Both the position numbers and the translations under genes were made by a program. The notes under the pieces were generated by a model. That model made no database searches, was not told where the DNA came from, and saw only the letters and a list, made by a program, of their open reading frames with translations. 8,994 bases of DNA from a candidate division Zixibacteria bacterium DG_27. GTDB lineage: Bacteria > Zixibacteria > MSB-5A5 > DG-27. Position 1 is the first letter of the stretch. Every line of letters begins with the position of its first letter. This document shows, one piece after another, positions 4,936 to 8,994 of this stretch. Location: the NCBI GenBank assembly GCA_001302725.1, contig LIZU01000092.1, positions 1 through 8,994 of the forward strand, in the 5' to 3' direction.

Positions 4936-6507
4936 TTGAACCGGACCGCCCAACCCACCTCCAGCTCCCAGATCTGGTCTTTCTTTATTACGGTTGTGAT
5001 CGCTGGGGCCCTGGCGGGGGTCTTCATCATGGCCGCCAGCGGCGGGGGAAGAATGCCGATGGCTCTCTTCCTCTTCGCGATCGCCAGCCTGTGCGTAATC
5101 TTGGTTCTCAACTATGCGGTGGGAGAGTTCGAGCTCTTCGTCTTGGCGGGGACCTTCTTCGCTTTCTGCTTCATTGGGATCGACATAAACCTCTTCTACC
5201 AACGTTCCGATTATTACAACCAGCAGCTAGTTCACGGTGCCCTGACGGGAATAAGGATTACCCTCCCGGATGCCGTCTTCTTCTACCTTCTCGTGAGCTG
5301 GTTGAAGAAGGTCGCCTTCGGGGAAGAGCAGCTCAATTTACTGGAGAAACCCAACCTATTGTTCGTTCTGTACTTCGTTTTCGTGGTGGCCTCAAATTTC
5401 GTGGCCATCTCTCCGGTGAGGAGCCTCTTCCAGACCATCATGGTGGCAAAGATTTTTCTGTATTATCTCTATTTCTCCAAGGCCATTAAGAAAGGAACTC
5501 AACTCAAAGGCTTGCTGTGGATATTCCTTTTGCTTCTCTGTTTTCAGGACGGTCTGGGATTCCTGCAGAAAACGACCGGCAGCACTCTGGGCTTAGATAT
5601 CCTCGGGGGCGAAACCAAGGAGACCGCGGTCGGACTCAAGTATGTTTCTCGAGTTACCGGCACCACTCCCCATCCCAACAACCTGGCGAGATTCATCGGT
5701 TCCATGTGGCCGATCTTCTTGGCTCTCGTGTTCGTGGAGGGGATAAAGAGGAGACATCTGTGGCTTTTGTCTGGAGTCCTGTTCTTCTCCTTGGCCACCC
5801 TCTACTTTACCCTGTCGCGGTCCGGCTGGTTGGGGGCTTTGATATCGGTGCCGATGATAATTTTTCTGAGCCTGCGGCGACGTGGCGTACCTGCCCGCAG
5901 AATCCTTCTCTACTTCACAGTCACGGGACTGACGGTCTTCTGTCTGCTGCTGCTTTTCTCCAGCGACTTCCGGGCGCGGCTCTACCTGGAGGAATCGAAG
6001 TACCGTCTTCCCGGTTTTTCTCCGCTGGAGGCCGCCTCCAGGGATTTCCTCGACAACCCCCGTATTCCCATGAACAGGGTGGCCTTGAACATGATCGCCG
6101 CCAACCCAATTCTGGGAGTGGGGCTGGGGCATTTCTGGGCGAAAAAGCGAGCATACGACGACACCCCGGAGGCTGCCGGCTGGTCTGGATTGGCGCTGGT
6201 GCACAACATGCCCCTTCTGACAGCCTGCGAAAGCGGTATCGGAGCGGCGGTGTTTTTGTGTGCCTTCCTCTTTGCAGTATTCTGGAGGGGATATAAGTCG
6301 GCCAAGGGGAAAAACCATTTCCTGGCAGCAATTATCTGGGGTCTTCTGGGGGGTGAAATCACCTGGTTCGTCACCGCCTTCTTCAACATCTACGAGATCG
6401 GCTACGGGCCGATGTCCTGGGCGATGCTGGGGTTGATCATCGCGCTGGGGAAAATGCCCGACGAGGAAGCCTACAAAACCGGCTTTTTGGAAAAGAGTTC
6501 CACATAG
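4936..6507 (+). CDS. O-antigen ligase/polymerase family membrane protein (Wzy-like)
   Basis: This polytopic inner-membrane protein has 523 residues and about 11-13 predicted hydrophobic segments. It carries the Wzy_C/O-antigen ligase signature: TGTTPHPNNLARF (241-253), TLSRSGWLG (292-300), then a periplasmic loop with NPILGVGLGHF (390-400) and VHNMPLLTACESGIG (422-436). The family's conserved His is H423. In this context the likely role is joining undecaprenyl-linked repeat units at the periplasmic face (Wzy), with the Wzz protein encoded just upstream setting chain length. A ligase (WaaL) role cannot be excluded from sequence. The start is TTG at 4936, supported by GGAGGT 6 nt upstream; the next in-frame ATG (5029) lies inside the first membrane helix. 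The gap to the upstream stop is 39 nt and contains an SD-masking hairpin. A perfect 17-bp inverted repeat lies in the loop-coding region at 6025-6041. Confidence 0.88.
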   Translation: MNRTAQPTSSSQIWSFFITVVIAGALAGVFIMAASGGGRMPMALFLFAIASLCVILVLNYAVGEFELFVLAGTFFAFCFIGIDINLFYQRSDYYNQQLVHGALTGIRITLPDAVFFYLLVSWLKKVAFGEEQLNLLEKPNLLFVLYFVFVVASNFVAISPVRSLFQTIMVAKIFLYYLYFSKAIKKGTQLKGLLWIFLLLLCFQDGLGFLQKTTGSTLGLDILGGETKETAVGLKYVSRVTGTTPHPNNLARFIGSMWPIFLALVFVEGIKRRHLWLLSGVLFFSLATLYFTLSRSGWLGALISVPMIIFLSLRRRGVPARRILLYFTVTGLTVFCLLLLFSSDFRARLYLEESKYRLPGFSPLEAASRDFLDNPRIPMNRVALNMIAANPILGVGLGHFWAKKRAYDDTPEAAGWSGLALVHNMPLLTACESGIGAAVFLCAFLFAVFWRGYKSAKGKNHFLAAIIWGLLGGEITWFVTAFFNIYEIGYGPMSWAMLGLIIALGKMPDEEAYKTGFLEKSST

Positions 6508-6511
6508 ATTC

Positions 6512-7954
6512 ATGGGCGAGGCCAGAGTCGTTGCCAAGAATACCGGGGTTTTAGTGCTGGTGGAGGTGGCCCGGAAGGTTTTTGGGCTCCTGCTTTTCAT
6601 GGCCATTGCCCGAGTTTTAGGCGCTGAGAACTTTGGGATCCTGGCTTTCGGACTGGCCCTCGCGGAGCTGCTAGGGGTGATAAACAAGTTCGGCTTTGAG
6701 CCCTTCATCCTCAGGGAGGTGGCTCGCTACCGGGAGAAAGCCCAGTCTTACTGGGCCAACACAGCCATCATCAAGATCTTCTTATCGATTCCCTATCTGG
6801 CGGTGGTCGCCGCAACGGCCTACTTCATGGGAGTTAAAGATCTCAAGCTCACAGTGGTCTACATCTGCTCCATTGATACCATCTTCCAGAACTTCGTGCT
6901 CCATAACTGCGACTTCTTCCGGGCCTATCAGAAGGCCGAATATGAAGCCATAACCCGCCTGTCGCTCAGCGCTATGTATTGGCTTCTGGGTTGGGGCATA
7001 ATCATTTTGGGTTACGGGCTCTTGGAGTTGGTGGTTGTCCTGGCATCGGTCAAGTTCCTTTCCTTCTGCATCTCCCTATACTTGATTCACACCAAGATAA
7101 GTCCCATCCGGCTGAAATTCCAACCCGAGGTGGCCAAGGAGGTAATCAAGGGGGCCTTGCCCTTCCTGGCCATGGCTGTGGTGACCATGATCCAGGGACG
7201 GGTTGGCGTTGTCATCCTGTCTCCTATGAAGGGGGATGTGGTAACCGGGATGTACGCCGCCGCCATGCGCCTTTGGATGATATTCTCCTTCATCCCCGTT
7301 GGGATCAGAGGCGGATTCTTGCCGGCGATGTCAAAGTACGCGGCCGCATCGGCAGGGGAGCAGATAGGCAAGGCTTTCAGGTATTCGTTCAAGTACCTCC
7401 TAATAATCGGTTTACCGGTGGCGGTCGCCTCCACGGTCATGCCTGACCGCATAATCGGGTTCGTTTACGGTCCCAAGTTCTCGGCGGCCGGCGAGATCCT
7501 GCAGATAGTGATGTGGGGACTCCTGCTCACCTTCCTCAACTACACCTTCGGCTTCGTTCTGATCGCAGTCAACCGGGAGAGGGCGTTTCTCATGATTCTC
7601 AGCATTTCCGCCGGAATCAGCGTCGCTTCAAACCTGGTTTTGGTGTCGTTTTTCTCTGCCACCGGGGCGGCGATATCGTTGCTCCTGTCGCAGGGTTTCG
7701 TCTTCGTGGCCGGCCTCTATTATGCCCGCCCTTACCTGGAGGTCGATCTGGAACTGCTCAACACCCTGCTTAAGCCACTCCTAAGCGGGCTGGTTATGGC
7801 AGCGGCTCTTACGATGCTGCCACGGTGGAACCTCCTTCTGGTCCTACCTCTCGGGGTTATGATCTACCTCTGCTTCTTGATTGTCATCCAGACCTTTAAC
7901 ACCGAAGAACGAAGCATCGTCCGGGATTTCGCCCGCACGTTGGTCGGAGCCTGA
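6512..7954 (+). CDS. Wzx-type polysaccharide flippase (oligosaccharide/polysaccharide transporter family)
   Basis: This 480-residue, highly hydrophobic protein has about 12-14 membrane segments. It opens with the family-typical pattern: a short polar start, KNTGVLVLVEVARKVFGLLL (9-28, first helix), then RVLGAENFGILAFGLALAEL (34-53). The motif GFEPFILREVAR (61-72) is common in Wzx/RfbX and stage V sporulation B-like flippases. It should move the undecaprenyl-PP-linked repeat unit from the cytoplasmic to the periplasmic face, supplying the neighbouring Wzy. The ATG at 6512 follows the polymerase stop by only 4 nt, and no good Shine-Dalgarno sits at the right distance (AAGAG ends 14 nt away). 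Translation therefore probably depends on ribosomes finishing the upstream gene. Substrate specificity cannot be read from the sequence. Confidence 0.88.
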   Translation: MGEARVVAKNTGVLVLVEVARKVFGLLLFMAIARVLGAENFGILAFGLALAELLGVINKFGFEPFILREVARYREKAQSYWANTAIIKIFLSIPYLAVVAATAYFMGVKDLKLTVVYICSIDTIFQNFVLHNCDFFRAYQKAEYEAITRLSLSAMYWLLGWGIIILGYGLLELVVVLASVKFLSFCISLYLIHTKISPIRLKFQPEVAKEVIKGALPFLAMAVVTMIQGRVGVVILSPMKGDVVTGMYAAAMRLWMIFSFIPVGIRGGFLPAMSKYAAASAGEQIGKAFRYSFKYLLIIGLPVAVASTVMPDRIIGFVYGPKFSAAGEILQIVMWGLLLTFLNYTFGFVLIAVNRERAFLMILSISAGISVASNLVLVSFFSATGAAISLLLSQGFVFVAGLYYARPYLEVDLELLNTLLKPLLSGLVMAAALTMLPRWNLLLVLPLGVMIYLCFLIVIQTFNTEERSIVRDFARTLVGA

Positions 7955-7965
7955 CGATTCCCGAG

Positions 7966-8994
7966 ATGAAGATCGTTTACCTGACATACTCCGGCAAAGA
8001 GGTGGGTCCCAGGATTCACATCGTGGGTTTTCTGGAGGCTTTCCGACGCCTGGTCCCCGGGCTCCAGGAGTACCACCTGCACCCCGACTTTCGAGATCCC
8101 CTCCAAGACATCGAAGAGAAGGAGTCCGACGGTTCTCTCTCCGAATCTGCTGCCGGAAGGGAAGGGTTGGCCTCCAAGCTCTTCGGGGGGACAAGCGGAG
8201 CGTTTTTCTGGCAGTTGGGTTTCCTTTTGAGGAACCTTCGCTCTCTCAAAAGAGAGCTCCGGATAATCTCTCGAGAGAAACCCGACCTCCTCTTAGTCCG
8301 TAAGAGCTTCGTGGTCTCCTCCCTGTTGGCGGCAAAGCTGAAAAAAATCCCCTTCGTCTGGGAGGTCAATGCCCCGCTTTTCGAGAAGGAGGCATTTGTG
8401 GAGAGGAGAATCCTTTTTCCCTCGCTACTGAACTTCATGGAGGTGAAGACAAACCAGTGGGCGGACGCCATCACGGTGGTGACTAACTCCCTGAAGGATT
8501 ATTTCGTGAAAAAGGGAGTGCCGGCTCAGAGGATTTTCGTCAACCCCAACGGGGTCGACATTGACCGGTTCTCGCCGGAGGTTTCTCCGGAAAGAGTCAG
8601 ACAGAGATTGGGTTTGGAGGGCAAGTCGACGATCGGCTTTTCTGGAGGGTTCAGGGCCTGGCACGGAATCGATTCCTTTCTGGAAATCGTCCCCGGACTG
8701 GCTGACTATCATCCAGACGTTCGTTTCCTGCTGATTGGGGGAGCTGCAAGTGAGGTTTACTCCGAAAAGATAAAACCATCCTACGCCCACAGAGTGATCT
8801 TCACCGGTTTGGTGTCATACAGGGAGGTCCCGGAATATCTAGCCGCGATGGATATCCTGGTGGCACCCTATCCCCCGATGGAGTTTTTCTACTTCTCGCC
8901 GCTTAAGATTTTCGAGTATATGGCCATGGCCAAACCGGTGGTGGCCCCGCGTCAGGGACAATTAGCCGAGCTGATCGCTGACGGGGAGAACGGT
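7966..8994 (+). CDS. GT4-family glycosyltransferase, 3' end truncated by the window
   Basis: The frame is open from the ATG at 7966 to the last base (343 codons, no stop). It follows the flippase stop by 11 nt, with only a weak ribosome binding site, so it is probably coupled in the same operon. The protein is GT-B-like. The N-terminal domain (1 to about 200) starts MKIVYLTYSG and contains FVWEVNAPL (130-138) and ITVVTNSLKDYF (169-180). The linker VNPNGVDIDRFSP (192-204) is a hallmark of GT4 enzymes. The C-terminal domain shows TIGFSGGFRAWHGID (222-236), VRFLLIGGA (252-260), VIFTGLV (277-283) and FYFSPLKIFEYMAMAKPVVA (308-327), the nucleotide-sugar-binding region with Glu317. Perhaps 40-70 residues are missing at the C terminus. 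It would add a sugar to the lipid-linked repeat unit; donor and acceptor are unknown. Confidence 0.9.
   Translation, partial: MKIVYLTYSGKEVGPRIHIVGFLEAFRRLVPGLQEYHLHPDFRDPLQDIEEKESDGSLSESAAGREGLASKLFGGTSGAFFWQLGFLLRNLRSLKRELRIISREKPDLLLVRKSFVVSSLLAAKLKKIPFVWEVNAPLFEKEAFVERRILFPSLLNFMEVKTNQWADAITVVTNSLKDYFVKKGVPAQRIFVNPNGVDIDRFSPEVSPERVRQRLGLEGKSTIGFSGGFRAWHGIDSFLEIVPGLADYHPDVRFLLIGGAASEVYSEKIKPSYAHRVIFTGLVSYREVPEYLAAMDILVAPYPPMEFFYFSPLKIFEYMAMAKPVVAPRQGQLAELIADGENG

Noticed and set aside
5593..6708. 371-codon minus-strand frame
   Set aside because: It lies antisense across the polymerase and the start of the flippase, both clearly coding on the plus strand. Its polar, low-information composition is typical of a shadow frame.
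1..8994. CRISPR array, tRNA/rRNA genes, insertion sequences or phage genes
   Set aside because: No spaced direct repeats, cloverleaf with CCA end, transposase motifs, terminal inverted repeats or phage structural proteins were seen on either strand.

Overview
The window looks like chromosomal DNA from a bacterium with a Gram-negative-type polysaccharide pathway. It is moderately GC-rich, uses strong AGGAGG-type ribosome binding sites, and has candidate promoters resembling sigma-70 sites. The window does not fix the taxon. A secreted beta-propeller protein with Asp-box-like repeats beside a surface-polysaccharide locus would suit an environmental or candidate-phylum lineage (for example of the FCB group), but that is a low-confidence guess.

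Layout. Positions 1-1031 (minus strand) hold the 5' part of a gene for an exported BNR/sialidase-fold beta-propeller protein; its 3' end lies outside the window. Positions 1032-1555 are a 524-nt divergent intergenic region with candidate promoters in both directions and long leaders. From 1556 to the right edge everything is on the plus strand: a DUF1972-type GT4 glycosyltransferase (1556-2659); a 157-nt gap with a strong promoter and a leader palindrome; a Wzz-type chain-length regulator fused to a degenerate BY-kinase-like ATPase domain (2817-4896), split by one reading-frame break near 3088-3107; an O-antigen ligase/polymerase-like membrane protein with a TTG start (4936-6507); a Wzx-type flippase (6512-7954); and a second GT4 glycosyltransferase running off the right edge (7966-8994).

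How the genes work together. This is the core of a Wzx/Wzy-dependent exopolysaccharide, capsule or O-antigen locus. The two glycosyltransferases would extend the lipid-linked repeat unit, the flippase would move it across the inner membrane, the Wzy-like protein would polymerise it, and the Wzz-like protein would set chain length. No initiating phosphoglycosyltransferase and no export protein (Wza or LPS-type) is visible, so the locus probably continues past the right edge.

Most noteworthy. (1) The Wzz gene is interrupted once but is otherwise intact. (2) Its C-terminal kinase-like domain keeps a Walker B strand but has valine in place of the P-loop lysine and no Walker A' Asp motif, so it looks like a pseudokinase. 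(3) The Shine-Dalgarno of the TTG-started polymerase gene lies inside a predicted hairpin. (4) An 8-bp palindrome lies between the strong promoter and the wzz ribosome binding site. I found no CRISPR array, mobile element, tRNA or rRNA. I see no clearly new system; the pseudokinase chain-length regulator with its layered translational features is the best candidate for follow-up.
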